Of a stretch of DNA of 64,000 nucleotides, positions 29,370-41,533 are shown one piece after another. Origin of the DNA: Botrimarina hoheduenensis (lineage in GTDB: Bacteria > Planctomycetota > Planctomycetia > Pirellulales > Lacipirellulaceae). How positions within the stretch are numbered: the stretch's first letter is position 1; each line of letters begins with the position of its first letter. The notes under the pieces are model-generated. The model ran no database searches and was not told the origin of the DNA. It was given only the letters and a program-made list of their open reading frames with translations. Both the position numbers and the translations under genes were made by a program. The DNA is taken from NCBI RefSeq assembly GCF_007859815.1, contig NZ_SJPH01000001.1, positions 241,987-305,986 of the forward strand, written 5' to 3'.

Positions 29370-30743
29370 TCAGAGCGATTCTTCGCCCCCGGCCGCTACT
29401 TCCATACGTCCCGTGTCGGGGGGATTGAAAATGTAGACCGATCCTTGCAGCACCACGTTGCTAATGTTGGGCGTGCGATCGAAGGTGATTACGTCAGCTC
29501 CGCTTCCCGTGTTGTTGCTGCCTGTGCGGAAGTTGTCAGTCCCTTCGGCGTTGATGCGCACCTGATCGACTTCAACTTGCAGCGGGGCGTTGGCCAGCTG
29601 AATGATCAGCTCGTTGAGCCAGCGGCGGTCCATTTCGAGCGACATGCGAATCGGCAGCCGCTTGTACTCAACACCAAAGCTGTAGCTGTCGGGTTCGACT
29701 GCCATCGGTAGACCCTGCGTATCGAGGTAGCGGTTGGTGAGCAGCTCAGCAGCACCTCCCCCTTCTCCCGGGAGCCCGCCACCGCCCTCACCGGGATAGC
29801 CGCGGCCGCCTTCCGAGAAACCGGCACCCCCATCGCTGAATCCGCCGCCCTCACTGAATCCGCCCCCCTCGCTGAATCCTCGGCCACCAGCTCCGTCACC
29901 AGCCTCAGGAACGTAGAGCCTTCCGGCGGTTGGCGTATCGCGGATCGCTGCGGCCCCCACCGAGAGCTCCTCAATCACTCTGACGGCCGCCTTCGACTGA
30001 CGTTTCGAGCCGGTCGCCTCGTTGGTCTTGGCGATCGCAGTGAGCAGGGTTTCGTAAACCCAGAGGTCTTCTTGAGTCACCCAGATCTGAACCGACGAGG
30101 GGGTTTCTGCGAAATCCATCTGGGAACGCAGCGTGTCTTGATCGAGCCAGTCGACCATGTGCTGCGGCTCTTCGACGTCGACACCCGGGCTGCCTCCGCG
30201 CCCTCCTTCTCCCCCTTCGTCGAGGTTGCCGATACGCGAGCGTGATCGGCCCAAGCTGCTTCGACCGCCGCCAGAACCGCTGGATTCGAGCTCTTCGGCG
30301 TCGATGATTGCCAGCAGATCGGGGAACCGTTTCTTGATGTAATTCAAGTAGCGGTTGCGATAGTCCAGGCCGATCGGGTCGCCAAAGGACTTGCCCGAGA
30401 GGTGCCGAACGAAGGCGGCTCCGAGCTGATCGGGCCACTTCAAAACCGATTCCTTCTGCGAGTTGTAGAGCTCATCCCAGATGGCTTTGACCCGCGCCGC
30501 GAACTCACGATTCTCGTTGGCCTGCTTGGCGTTCACGTCTTCGTTGGGCATGAACGACTTGCCGGAAACGCTGCGCAGCTTGGAGAACTCTCCCTCGATC
30601 TTGCCCTTGGCGGCGGTGTACTGCTGTTGCAGCGCAGCGGCTGCGCTGAACCACGCCCCTACGGACAGGCCCACCACAAGCAGCGCGAGCACCCAGAAGT
30701 GGTACCGCTTGAGCCAGGTGAATGCGACGCGAAGTTGATCCAT
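29370..30743 (-). CDS. PilO-like inner-membrane protein with Gly-rich linker
   Basis: A 457-residue bitopic protein with a basic cytoplasmic start, a membrane helix at about residues 17-38 (FWVLALLVVGLSVGAWFSAAAALQQQ), then a coiled-coil segment. This topology and its place right after the PilM-N fusion fit PilO, though sequence similarity is not obvious by eye. Around residues 285-330 there is a low-complexity run of GFSEGGG-type units coded by imperfect 15-18 nt repeats (about 29750-29890). The C-terminal domain (FGVEYKRLPIRMSLEMDRRWLNELIIQLANAPLQVEVDQVRIN) resembles the ferredoxin-like fold of PilN/PilO. It probably dimerises with the PilN part of its neighbour. Stop and next start are 94 bp apart. 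Confidence 0.65.
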   Translation of the reverse strand: MDQLRVAFTWLKRYHFWVLALLVVGLSVGAWFSAAAALQQQYTAAKGKIEGEFSKLRSVSGKSFMPNEDVNAKQANENREFAARVKAIWDELYNSQKESVLKWPDQLGAAFVRHLSGKSFGDPIGLDYRNRYLNYIKKRFPDLLAIIDAEELESSGSGGGRSSLGRSRSRIGNLDEGGEGGRGGSPGVDVEEPQHMVDWLDQDTLRSQMDFAETPSSVQIWVTQEDLWVYETLLTAIAKTNEATGSKRQSKAAVRVIEELSVGAAAIRDTPTAGRLYVPEAGDGAGGRGFSEGGGFSEGGGFSDGGAGFSEGGRGYPGEGGGGLPGEGGGAAELLTNRYLDTQGLPMAVEPDSYSFGVEYKRLPIRMSLEMDRRWLNELIIQLANAPLQVEVDQVRINAEGTDNFRTGSNNTGSGADVITFDRTPNISNVVLQGSVYIFNPPDTGRMEVAAGGEESL

Positions 30744-30826
30744 ATCGAGCGACGGGCGTTAACTGTCGTGAGATTGATGAGGGCGGTTAGAGACGTTCTG
30801 CCAAAGAGCGATCCGCAGGGGGACGG

Positions 30827-33076
30827 CTACTCGAAGCTTTCTTCAGTGCTGGCGGTACTCTCTCCATCGCGGACGGCTTGGCGTTCGGTGCGGGGCGTTG
30901 GTTTCCAGACGAACTGGACAATGAAATCGTAGCGGCGAAGCTTCCAAAGCTCCGGCTCGTCGGGCAGACCCGCGGCACCGCGGAGCGCACCGCCTTCTTC
31001 CGAGCCCAGCCCGATCGAACGTCGGGAGCTTGATCGGCCTATCGAGGAGCGTCCGGCTCGCCCGCCCGCCGGTGAATCACTTTCTTCCGCGTCGGGGTCG
31101 GCTTCGACTTCCACGATTCGGCTGCGTGTAACCACAACCGGGAAGTCGATACCCAGCTCTTTGAAGCTGACCTCGATCATCTGGCCGCCGGGGCCGTCCG
31201 GCAGCTCGATCGTTCCGTTTTCGAGATTCTCGATGAGCGTCTCGCGGACGAAGCGCTCGCCTTCAAGAACGCCGTCGTTATGGAAATGATAGCCGGTCAG
31301 TTGGATGACCCAACCCGGGCCCGCCGGACCGCCGGCCCCTTCGCCTTCGGCCCCTGGTTCCACGCCAACATCGAACCCGCCCACGGACGGCTCGGCGTCG
31401 GCTTCTGGCGGGGCTTCTACTTCAGTCTCTTCGGCGGGTTCGGCTGGCTTGTCCGCTTCGTTCTCGCTGTCTTGCTCGGCGCGTGCGCGGAGCATGTCTT
31501 CGTACTGCGTCTGGACGCCCGTGAACCACAGAGAAAGGTCTTCAAACTGCTGGCAGTCCATCGAGCTGATGTGCAGCTCGGTCCTTTGGGTGACGTCTTC
31601 GGCCGTGCGCAGCCGTTCATCAACGGGGCGTTCGTCGCGCGGCATGGCGGCGTCGATTGCCTTGAGCAGCTCGATCCACAGCAGCTTTCCGTCGCGGTTG
31701 CTCTGAAGGTTGGTGGCGATCGTCCCCAGTTCTTCAAACTGCGTGACGAGCGTTGAGTTCTCGCTCTCGCCGCTCGACGCCTTCGAGGCAACCGCGTTCG
31801 ACTGACCGAATGCCGGCTCCCAGCCATCCTTAGGATCGACCGTGCTCCAGGCACCGACGTAGCCGGCGTAGTTAGCGGCCATTGCCGCCAGCAGCACCGC
31901 TGCCGCTGCCGCGGCCCAGGGCTTCTTGGCCCGGATCAGGCGCTGAGTGACGATCTCGGCCGGCAGCAGGTTGGTCGAGATCTCGCTCTTGCCCAGACCT
32001 TGCAGGCACAGTCCGTAGGCCGGCGCAAAGCTCAGCCGATTTTCTTCAAACGCCGGCTTGGCGGTCACGCTGCCGCCCACCAGAGTCGAGAACTCGAAGT
32101 CCTCGATACCGGTGATCGAGAGGTCAAGGTTTTGTGCCAGATAACGCTGCAAACCGGGGAGTTTTGCGGCGTTGCCCAGCAGCACGACCTCGGTCGGATC
32201 GGGCGTTTTGTGATTGCTGGCGTAGAAGCCCAGCGAACGCTGGATCTCTCCCGACAGATCGCTAAAAACGGGCCGCATCGCTTGGAAGACGGCCTTGGGG
32301 TCTTCCGCCTTGGTGGCGTTGCGCTTGAGGTGTTCCGCCTTGCTGAACGTGAGCTTCAGCTCTTTGGTCAGCGCCTTGGTGAAGTGGCTTCCGCCCAGCG
32401 GGATGTTTCGCTGCCACACCCGATACCCGTTCGTGACGACCAGGTCGGTCGTGTCCACGCCGATCGAGAGCAACACGATCGGGGCCGGGGGAGCGTCGGG
32501 CCGATAGTCTTCGGCAACAAGCGGACCGATGCGGTCGAAACACGCGTAGTTGTAAACAGCCAGCGGGGTTAGCTGGATATAGTCGATCTCGATGCCGGCG
32601 TTCTGGAGCGGTTCGAGTGATCGGGCCAACTGATCGCGCTTCATCGCGAACAGCCCGATCTCGGTCTCGAGGGCAAAGCCCTCATCGACACTGCCACCGG
32701 CTAGGGTCTCGTAGTCCCAGACCACGTCTTCCAGCGCGAACGGAATCTGCTGACGGGCCTCGTACTTGACGATGTCCGGGATCTTCTTGGTTTCTACTGG
32801 CGGCAGCTTGATGAACCGCGCCAGGCCGCTCTGGCCAGGCACCGCCAGCGCTACCCGATCCCCTTTGACGTCATTGCGCGAGAGGAAGGTCGTGAGCGCC
32901 TCGCGGATCAGCTCCTCGCGATCCGAGTCGGGCTGGCTGAGAAGCTGCGGGTACTCGACATAGTCGAACGCCTCGACAACGACTTTGCGGTCGTCGGTTT
33001 CGTGCGGGCGGCAGCGCAACGCCTTGAGCGCGCAATTGCCGATGTCGATGCCCCAGATGGTGGCGGTCTTCGCCAT
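30827..33076 (-). CDS. pilM: PilM-PilN fusion protein
   Basis: From the ATG at 33076 (749 residues) the first 370 residues are PilM, an actin-like ATPase fold (ATIWGIDIGNCALKAL at the first phosphate loop; PPVETKKIPDIVKYEARQQIPF; later VLLGNAAKLPGLQRYLAQNL). PilM normally recruits the short cytoplasmic tail of the separate protein PilN. Here the chain continues into a membrane helix at about 385-410 (WAAAAAAVLLAAMAANYAGYVG) and a 340-residue extracytoplasmic part with an acidic Glu/Pro/Ala linker, i.e. the PilN topology. It is the first gene of the leftward cluster. The natural fusion would fix PilM at the platform in 1:1 stoichiometry. Confidence 0.85.
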   Translation of the reverse strand: MAKTATIWGIDIGNCALKALRCRPHETDDRKVVVEAFDYVEYPQLLSQPDSDREELIREALTTFLSRNDVKGDRVALAVPGQSGLARFIKLPPVETKKIPDIVKYEARQQIPFALEDVVWDYETLAGGSVDEGFALETEIGLFAMKRDQLARSLEPLQNAGIEIDYIQLTPLAVYNYACFDRIGPLVAEDYRPDAPPAPIVLLSIGVDTTDLVVTNGYRVWQRNIPLGGSHFTKALTKELKLTFSKAEHLKRNATKAEDPKAVFQAMRPVFSDLSGEIQRSLGFYASNHKTPDPTEVVLLGNAAKLPGLQRYLAQNLDLSITGIEDFEFSTLVGGSVTAKPAFEENRLSFAPAYGLCLQGLGKSEISTNLLPAEIVTQRLIRAKKPWAAAAAAVLLAAMAANYAGYVGAWSTVDPKDGWEPAFGQSNAVASKASSGESENSTLVTQFEELGTIATNLQSNRDGKLLWIELLKAIDAAMPRDERPVDERLRTAEDVTQRTELHISSMDCQQFEDLSLWFTGVQTQYEDMLRARAEQDSENEADKPAEPAEETEVEAPPEADAEPSVGGFDVGVEPGAEGEGAGGPAGPGWVIQLTGYHFHNDGVLEGERFVRETLIENLENGTIELPDGPGGQMIEVSFKELGIDFPVVVTRSRIVEVEADPDAEESDSPAGGRAGRSSIGRSSSRRSIGLGSEEGGALRGAAGLPDEPELWKLRRYDFIVQFVWKPTPRTERQAVRDGESTASTEESFE

Positions 33077-33457
33077 AGATCGGTTCCGCTTTGTCGCAAG
33101 CCACGCGGTAATCAACGACCCAGTCTCGACGGGCGCAACACGCCCCCCGGCTCGGCCGATCGCCTCTACTAATAGGCATTCTAATCGCTTCCGGCAGATT
33201 GTGTAGCAAACCGGCCCCACCCGTTTGCCGGGGCGGAGGGGGGGCGGATTCGTCATAACCGGCCAATCCTCCTCCCAACAATCCGTGGGAGGGGCTATTT
33301 GAGCGTTTGGTAGCGGGCTGCCTGCGGCCGGCGGGCTCCGAGAAGCCGGACAGGTCCTGCGGGGCGGGTGGTCGGGAAGCGTCCCAGCGTGTTAGGCTGA
33401 TCGCTTCCTGGCATTTGCCAAACCGCCGCCGTCCGAGTCGCTGCCCGTCGTTCTGGA
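33077..33457. promoter_or_regulatory. Divergent intergenic region, pilus-like operon / cmk, with stem-loop
   Basis: This 381-bp region must hold the promoters of the leftward pilM-N operon and of rightward cmk-plsC. No convincing -35/-10 pair could be assigned. A hairpin stands at 33269-33294: CCTCCCA (33271-33277) and TGGGAGG (33286-33292) with an 8-nt loop and two further pairs at the base. It could be a leader structure or a protein-binding dyad. No gene is evident. Confidence 0.5.
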
Positions 33458-34156
33458 ATGATCGTGACCATCGACGGCCCCGCCGGGGCTGGAAAGAGCA
33501 GCGCTTCCCGTGCGCTCGCCGCACGGCTTGGCTTCCGCTTCCTAGACACCGGGGCGATGTATCGGGCGGTGACGCTCGCGGCGGTTCGTCGTGGGGTTGA
33601 TCTGGAAGATGAAGAGGCTCTCGCCGCGGTCGCAGCGGACGTTGAAATCACGCTGGACGGTGCTCGGGTGCTCCTCAATGGCGAGGATGTGACCCGGGCG
33701 GTTCGCACGTTCGAAATCACCACCGCTACCCGCTACGCGGCCGATAACGCCGCGGTGCGAGCCCGCTTGGTCGAGTGGCAGCGCGAATGGGCCAACGAGA
33801 CCGACGTGGTCGCTGAAGGCCGTGACCAATCGACCGTGGTCTTCCCCCATGCCGAGTGCAAGATTTTCTTGACGGCGAGCGAGGGGGTTCGAGCCGAACG
33901 CCGCTTCTTGGACCTCGTCGCTCGCGGCGAGCATGTGACCCGGCACGAAGTGCTCGAAAAGCAGCAGCAACGCGACTCACGCGATTGCACGCGGACACAC
34001 GGTCCCCTGGTCAAAGCGCCCGACGCGATTGAGGTCTCGACCGACGGGCTTTCTCCAGCTGCGGTGGTGGATCGGCTGCTGGAGATCGTCGAGCGCTGCC
34101 GACCGCAGGATTCCGCCCACGCCAGCGGAATGCCTCAGCAGGGTGATCCGTCATGA
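33458..34156 (+). CDS. cmk: Cytidylate kinase
   Basis: Cmk phosphorylates CMP and dCMP with ATP. The 232-residue protein has the P-loop GPAGAGKSS at residues 7-15, the substrate-side LDTGAMYRAVT, the later VVAEGRDQSTVVFPHA (matching the conserved GRD-x-G-T-V-V-F-P-xA with Gln-Ser in place of Ile-Gly), and the RDxxD-like lid QQRDSRDCTR. Length is typical for the short bacterial class. The stop overlaps the next start by 4 nt (ATGA), linking it to plsC; in many bacteria cmk also precedes the S1 gene, which is found here just after plsC. Confidence 0.95.
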   Translation: MIVTIDGPAGAGKSSASRALAARLGFRFLDTGAMYRAVTLAAVRRGVDLEDEEALAAVAADVEITLDGARVLLNGEDVTRAVRTFEITTATRYAADNAAVRARLVEWQREWANETDVVAEGRDQSTVVFPHAECKIFLTASEGVRAERRFLDLVARGEHVTRHEVLEKQQQRDSRDCTRTHGPLVKAPDAIEVSTDGLSPAAVVDRLLEIVERCRPQDSAHASGMPQQGDPS

Positions 34157-34833
34157 GCCCTTCGGTAGACAAGCCCCTGGAGCCGCTACCTACCTACCGT
34201 CGCGGCTTGGCGAAGGCGGTTTGGTACGGCATGACGAGCACGGCCATCTGGTGCGTGGCGAAACTGGTTTATCGGCTCAGGATCGAGGGCCAGCGGCGCG
34301 TGCCGATGGAGGGCCCGGTGGTACTGGTGGCCAACCATCAGAGCCACCTCGACCCGCCGCTGGTCGGCGGGGCGACACGGCGCCAGCTGAGCTACCTGGC
34401 GCGTGATACGCTCTTCAAGGGCCCGCTAGGCTGGCTGATCCGCTCCTACGATGCCGTGCCTGTCGATCGCGACGGGAGCGGTTTGGCGGGCCTCCGCGCG
34501 ACCCTCAAGCGTTTGAAACTGGGGGGGGCTGTCCTCGTTTTCCCCGAAGGAACCCGCACCCCCGACGGCGAACTGCAGCCGCTCAAGCCCGGTTTTCTGA
34601 CCCTGGTACGCCGCAGCAAAGCGACCCTGGCACCGATCGGTTTCGATGGCCCGTACCATGTTTGGCCGCGCGGAGCGAAGGCCCCGCGTCTGACTGGCAG
34701 GATCGCCATGCACTATGGCGAGCCGATCGGCCCTGCCGAGGTCGCCGAGCTCGGCGACGACGATCTGCTAACGCTGGTTCGCGAACGGATAGCGACGGCG
34801 ATGGTGGGTGCCCAAGCCCTTAACCGCCGCTAA
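34153..34833 (+). CDS. plsC: 1-acyl-sn-glycerol-3-phosphate acyltransferase
   Basis: PlsC acylates lysophosphatidate to phosphatidate in membrane lipid synthesis. The 226-residue protein has the four acyltransferase blocks: NHQSHLDPP (HX4D catalytic motif near residues 62-67), the GPLGWLIRSYDAVPVDRDGSG block, FPEGTRTPDG with the substrate-binding Glu-Gly-x-Arg, and LAPIGFDGPY. An amphipathic or membrane-associated N-terminal segment lies around residues 15-45. Coupled to cmk by a 4-nt overlap; the next gene (rpsA) follows after 335 bp. Confidence 0.93.
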   Translation: MSPSVDKPLEPLPTYRRGLAKAVWYGMTSTAIWCVAKLVYRLRIEGQRRVPMEGPVVLVANHQSHLDPPLVGGATRRQLSYLARDTLFKGPLGWLIRSYDAVPVDRDGSGLAGLRATLKRLKLGGAVLVFPEGTRTPDGELQPLKPGFLTLVRRSKATLAPIGFDGPYHVWPRGAKAPRLTGRIAMHYGEPIGPAEVAELGDDDLLTLVRERIATAMVGAQALNRR

Positions 34834-35168
34834 GAAGGCCCCTTTTTGTTGCGCGGGTCCAAAGAATCGGGCCGGGGCCACTCTCCTTGCCGCACCAGCT
34901 GCCGCCGCCAAGAGCCCTGACAGCGATTTGCCCCACCCCTTCTGCCCCATCTCTTCTGCGGTGCCGCTGTTGTGCGCCATCGCGATAGCTGATATCGTTC
35001 GGAGCTTGGCGATCGCCGCCGATGGTGTCCATCGGACTCAGCGCGATCGCATCGATTCCTTTAGCCTTTGCGGATCGCCCCGCGCCGGCTGCCTCGGCAG
35101 CCCTGCCGCGGCACTCTCGGGCCGACTCTCGGTACGCGATCCCTACCCCCCCTGTAACACATAGCTTC
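34834..35168 (+). promoter_or_regulatory. Leader/promoter region of rpsA with hairpin
   Basis: No gene seen in these 335 bp. A perfect hairpin GGCTGCC-TC-GGCAGCC stands at 35087-35102, 66 bp before the S1 start, probably inside the 5' untranslated region. S1 synthesis is autoregulated through its leader in some bacteria, so this is a candidate element; no sequence match to a characterised leader can be claimed. An in-frame upstream ATG at 35022 exists, but its 49 extra residues lack S1 character. Confidence 0.4.
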
Positions 35169-37106
<1,938 letters not shown>

Positions 37107-37156
37107 TCGTCGACGGCTTTTTAGCCCGCCCAGGCGGGACCATCGCTACAACCTTC

Positions 37157-37195
37157 ACGACGCCGCGGGACCTATCCCGCGGCGTCGTTTTCTTT
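37157..37195 (+). terminator. Rho-independent terminator of rpsA
   Basis: A perfect 14-bp stem, ACGACGCCGCGGGA (37157-37170) with TCCCGCGGCGTCGT (37175-37188), has a 4-nt loop CCTA and runs straight into TTTCTTT. It is the strongest terminator in the window and lies 51 bp after the rpsA stop. Confidence 0.95.
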
Positions 37196-37384
37196 GGTGC
37201 GGCCGGTGCAGCACGCACAAGCGTCGCACGGCGCCCGGTTTGCCTCGTCGTGCAGATTTCCCTCAGCAGGCGTCGATATGCCTTGCTAGCACCCCGCACC
37301 GCGGGACACCGGGAAGGCTCTGCACGAATCGTAGCGAGCTGCCTCGGTTGGAACCGCACCCGCCCCCGCGACTCCTCCACGACT

Positions 37385-38251
37385 ATGCCCGTCGCCAAGA
37401 AACGTCCGTCCGCCAGCGCGAGTGTCCAGTCACCACTGGAGACCTACCTGCGCGAGATCAACGAGACCGCACTGCTCACCGCCGCCGACGAGCGCGAGCT
37501 GGCCGTCCGCATCGGCGCGGGCGACCTCGCCGCCCGCGACCGCATGGTCCGCGCCAACCTACGGCTGGTGGTCAACATCGCCCGCGGGTACACCGGCAAG
37601 GGCCTCGGGCTGCAGGACCTGATCGAAGAGGGCAATCTGGGGCTGCTGCGTGCCGTGGAGGGTTTCGACCCGGCGGTCGGCACCCGCTTCAGCACCTACG
37701 CCAGCTACTGGATCAAGCAATCGATCAAGCGGGCCCTGATCAACACGGGCAAAACGATCCGCATACCGGCCTACATGGTCGAACTGCTGAGCAAGTGGCG
37801 GCGTGCCTCGGCACGGCTGACCGAAGAGCTGGACCGCACGCCGACTCCGGAAGAGATCGCCCGGGTGCTGGGTCTGCCGAAGAAGAAGCTGCCGATCATC
37901 AAGAAGGCGATCAAGATCTACAACGCCACGCCCCAAACCGATCAGGCCGATGCCGGATGGACGCTGGGCGACATGGTCATGGACGAGGGGCAGCTTGCGC
38001 CGGACGAGCGCCTCCTGGAGAGCGATTCGCTCCGTCACGTGCTCGCGATGCTCAAGGAGATGGACGAGCGCGAGGCGACGATTCTCAAGCTCCGCTTCGG
38101 CCTGGGCGGCGGCGAGCCGAAGACGCTCAAGGAGATCGGCGAGCGGCTGGGCCTCACCCGCGAGCGCGTGCGTCAGATCGAGACCGAAGCCCTCGCCAAA
38201 ATGGCCGCCAGCCTCGACGACCCTGCCGCGTTCGCCAGCATGATGCGGTAA
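37385..38251 (+). CDS. RNA polymerase sigma-70 factor (RpoD/SigA family, group 2-like)
   Basis: Start at the ATG at 37385 (288 residues). Region 1.2 (SPLETYLREINE), region 2 with the core-binding and -10 recognition helix (LVVNIARGYTGKGLGLQDLIEEGNLGLLRAVEGFDPAVGTRFSTYASYWIKQSI), region 3 (IRIPAYMVELLSKWRR), and region 4 with the helix-turn-helix TLKEIGERLGLTRERVRQIE are all present. There is no long region 1.1 or non-conserved insert, so it looks like an alternative group-2 factor rather than the housekeeping RpoD. It is transcribed separately from rpsA. The gap 38252-38484 to tsaE holds no gene; a weak stem-loop CCTGGC/GCCAGG lies at 38410-38430. Confidence 0.9.
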   Translation: MPVAKKRPSASASVQSPLETYLREINETALLTAADERELAVRIGAGDLAARDRMVRANLRLVVNIARGYTGKGLGLQDLIEEGNLGLLRAVEGFDPAVGTRFSTYASYWIKQSIKRALINTGKTIRIPAYMVELLSKWRRASARLTEELDRTPTPEEIARVLGLPKKKLPIIKKAIKIYNATPQTDQADAGWTLGDMVMDEGQLAPDERLLESDSLRHVLAMLKEMDEREATILKLRFGLGGGEPKTLKEIGERLGLTRERVRQIETEALAKMAASLDDPAAFASMMR

Positions 38252-38484
38252 AGCCTCGTCGGCAACTCCGCAGCCCATTTCAACTCTCGCGCTACCGGTA
38301 GGCTGATAACGAGCCGCCGGGGTGCTTAGCTTGGGGTCATACCGTAAGCGAAGCGCGTGAGACCGCGACGGCGGTAGTGATTCGCAAGATCACCTCCTTC
38401 CGGGGTGAGCCTGGCACCCTGCACGCCAGGAATGAGGCTTACGGCGAGCATGATCGCCCGCGGACATGTGTCGTTGCTACCCCG

Positions 38485-38934
38485 CTAAGCCAGCTCCAGC
38501 CCTGCGATCGTTATCGTGCGCGCCTCGCCCGCGCCCAATTCAATCCGCATAGTAATCCTTTGTGGGGGGAGCAGATGCGTGACGCGGTCGCCCCACTCGA
38601 CGAGGCACAGGCCCGGCCCCGCGGCCCCGCCCACGGTAAAGTACTCGTCCGCACCCAGTTCCAAGAACTCATCGTCGTCTTTCAGACGGTAGGCGTCGAA
38701 GTGATACACCGGCACGCGGCCCGTGGTGTACTCGTTGACGAGCACAAACGTGGGGCTCGTGACTTCGTCGTGGGCACCCAGGGCGCGGACGATCGCCTGC
38801 ACCAGCCGGGTTTTGCCCGCCCCCAGCGGCCCGACGAGCGAGACGACCCTGCCGACCGGCAACGTGGCCGCCAGGCGTTGGCCGAGTGCTTCGGTATCGG
38901 CTTCGCAGGCGATCGCGATAGTCTGCGTGTTCAT
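38485..38934 (-). CDS. tsaE: tRNA t6A biosynthesis ATPase TsaE
   Basis: A 149-residue P-loop protein with Walker A GPLGAGKT (K41), the family blocks SPTFVLVNEY and VYHFDAYRL, and LVEWGDRV near the end. TsaE hydrolyses ATP to reset the TsaBD complex that makes t6A37 in tRNA. Its ATG overlaps the stop of thiL (ATGA at 38931-38934), so the two are co-translated; thiL-tsaE adjacency is seen in other genomes without a functional link. Its partner TsaB is encoded at 5363-6094. Confidence 0.93.
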   Translation of the reverse strand: MNTQTIAIACEADTEALGQRLAATLPVGRVVSLVGPLGAGKTRLVQAIVRALGAHDEVTSPTFVLVNEYTTGRVPVYHFDAYRLKDDDEFLELGADEYFTVGGAAGPGLCLVEWGDRVTHLLPPQRITMRIELGAGEARTITIAGLELA

Positions 38935-39836
38935 TGGTGTTCGTACCCCATTGGCTGCAGGGGCTGTTTCACGCCGTCAGCATCCTCCAGCCACAGGCCC
39001 GGCTCTGCCGTTATCACGCCCACAGGGTAGGCCTGCGGAAAGACGCCGGGCTGCAAGCGCGCGGCCTCTTCCGGCGGCAGCGCAAAAAGCAGCTCGAAGT
39101 CCTCGCCATCGGCGAGGGCGTGGTCGAGCGCTGTTCGGCCGCTGGCTGCGGCGCTTTGATGCGCGGCGGGAGTGAGGGGGATCGCCGTGGCGTAAAGCAG
39201 AGCACCGACCCCGCTGGCAACCGCCATCCGATGCAGATCGAGCGCCAGCCCATCGCTGATGTCGAGCATCGCATGGAGCGAGAACGCCGCGTGCAGCGCG
39301 AGGGCTTCCGACACGCGGGGCGTAAAGTCGAGATGCTTGCCTGCGAGGCTGCCGCCCAGCGGGCCCGTCACGCAGAGCACATCGCCCGGCTGAGCGCCGC
39401 TGCGGAGCACCACTCCGCGGGAAGAGGGCTCGCCGAGGGCCGTGACCGCCACCACCAGCGGGCCGGGTCCCGTGTTGGTGTCGCCCCCCACGAGGGGGCA
39501 GTCCCAGCGTTCAGTGAGCGGCAGCATGCCCTCGATAATCTGCTGACCCAAGCGGGGATCGGCTCCGCGTGGCAGCGCGAGGCTCACCAGCGCGCCCCGC
39601 GGCTGCGCTGCCATCGCCGCTAGATCGCTCAGATTGACGGCTAAGGCTTTGTAGCCGATCTGAGAGGGCGTGTGCTTAGCGCTGAGGAAGTGGACCCCCT
39701 CGATCAGCAGGTCGGCCGTGGCGACAACCTGCGGGGTATCCAAAGCCACCAGCGCGGCGTCGTCACCGATGCCCGGCCGCAGCCGCCGCGAGCTGGGCAG
39801 GTGGCTCGATAGCCAGCGGACGAAGTCGTGTTCCAT
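38931..39836 (-). CDS. thiL: Thiamine-monophosphate kinase
   Basis: ThiL makes the active cofactor thiamine diphosphate by phosphorylating thiamine monophosphate. The 301-residue protein has the PurM-like features LRPGIGDDAALV near residues 21-32, an Mg-binding LNLSDLAAMAA-type block (AVNLSDLAAMAAQPRG), VGGDTNTGPGPLVVAVTALGE, and LDISDGLALDLHRMA. Near the C-terminus GEDFELLFALP is conserved. No truncation. It is upstream of tsaE in a two-gene unit, and 89 bp separates it from the convergent side of the protease gene. Confidence 0.92.
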   Translation of the reverse strand: MEHDFVRWLSSHLPSSRRLRPGIGDDAALVALDTPQVVATADLLIEGVHFLSAKHTPSQIGYKALAVNLSDLAAMAAQPRGALVSLALPRGADPRLGQQIIEGMLPLTERWDCPLVGGDTNTGPGPLVVAVTALGEPSSRGVVLRSGAQPGDVLCVTGPLGGSLAGKHLDFTPRVSEALALHAAFSLHAMLDISDGLALDLHRMAVASGVGALLYATAIPLTPAAHQSAAASGRTALDHALADGEDFELLFALPPEEAARLQPGVFPQAYPVGVITAEPGLWLEDADGVKQPLQPMGYEHQ

Positions 39837-39925
39837 GCCCGGCAGCGTAAACCCACACCGCCGCTCCGCCCAGCCGCCACCGTCCTATCGAGCGGCCGGC
39901 GTCGTACTTGCGGTCAGCGTCTGCT

Positions 39926-41320
<1,395 letters not shown>

Positions 41321-41533
41321 CGGCGGCGGCGGGGGTATCGGCGGGAGCGATCTGTTAGCCAGCCGCGCCACGGTGCGATGGCGCGGCTTGTTACGGCCGG
41401 ACCGGTCGGGTCGGCACGTTGTCAGATCGGTCCCCCTCACATCCGGCTCCAGCGGCAGAACCCGAAGCCCTCACAGTCGGCCTAAGTTCACACTCAGTTC
41501 TCGCGCTGTTCAACAGAACGTCTCACGCCGTGA

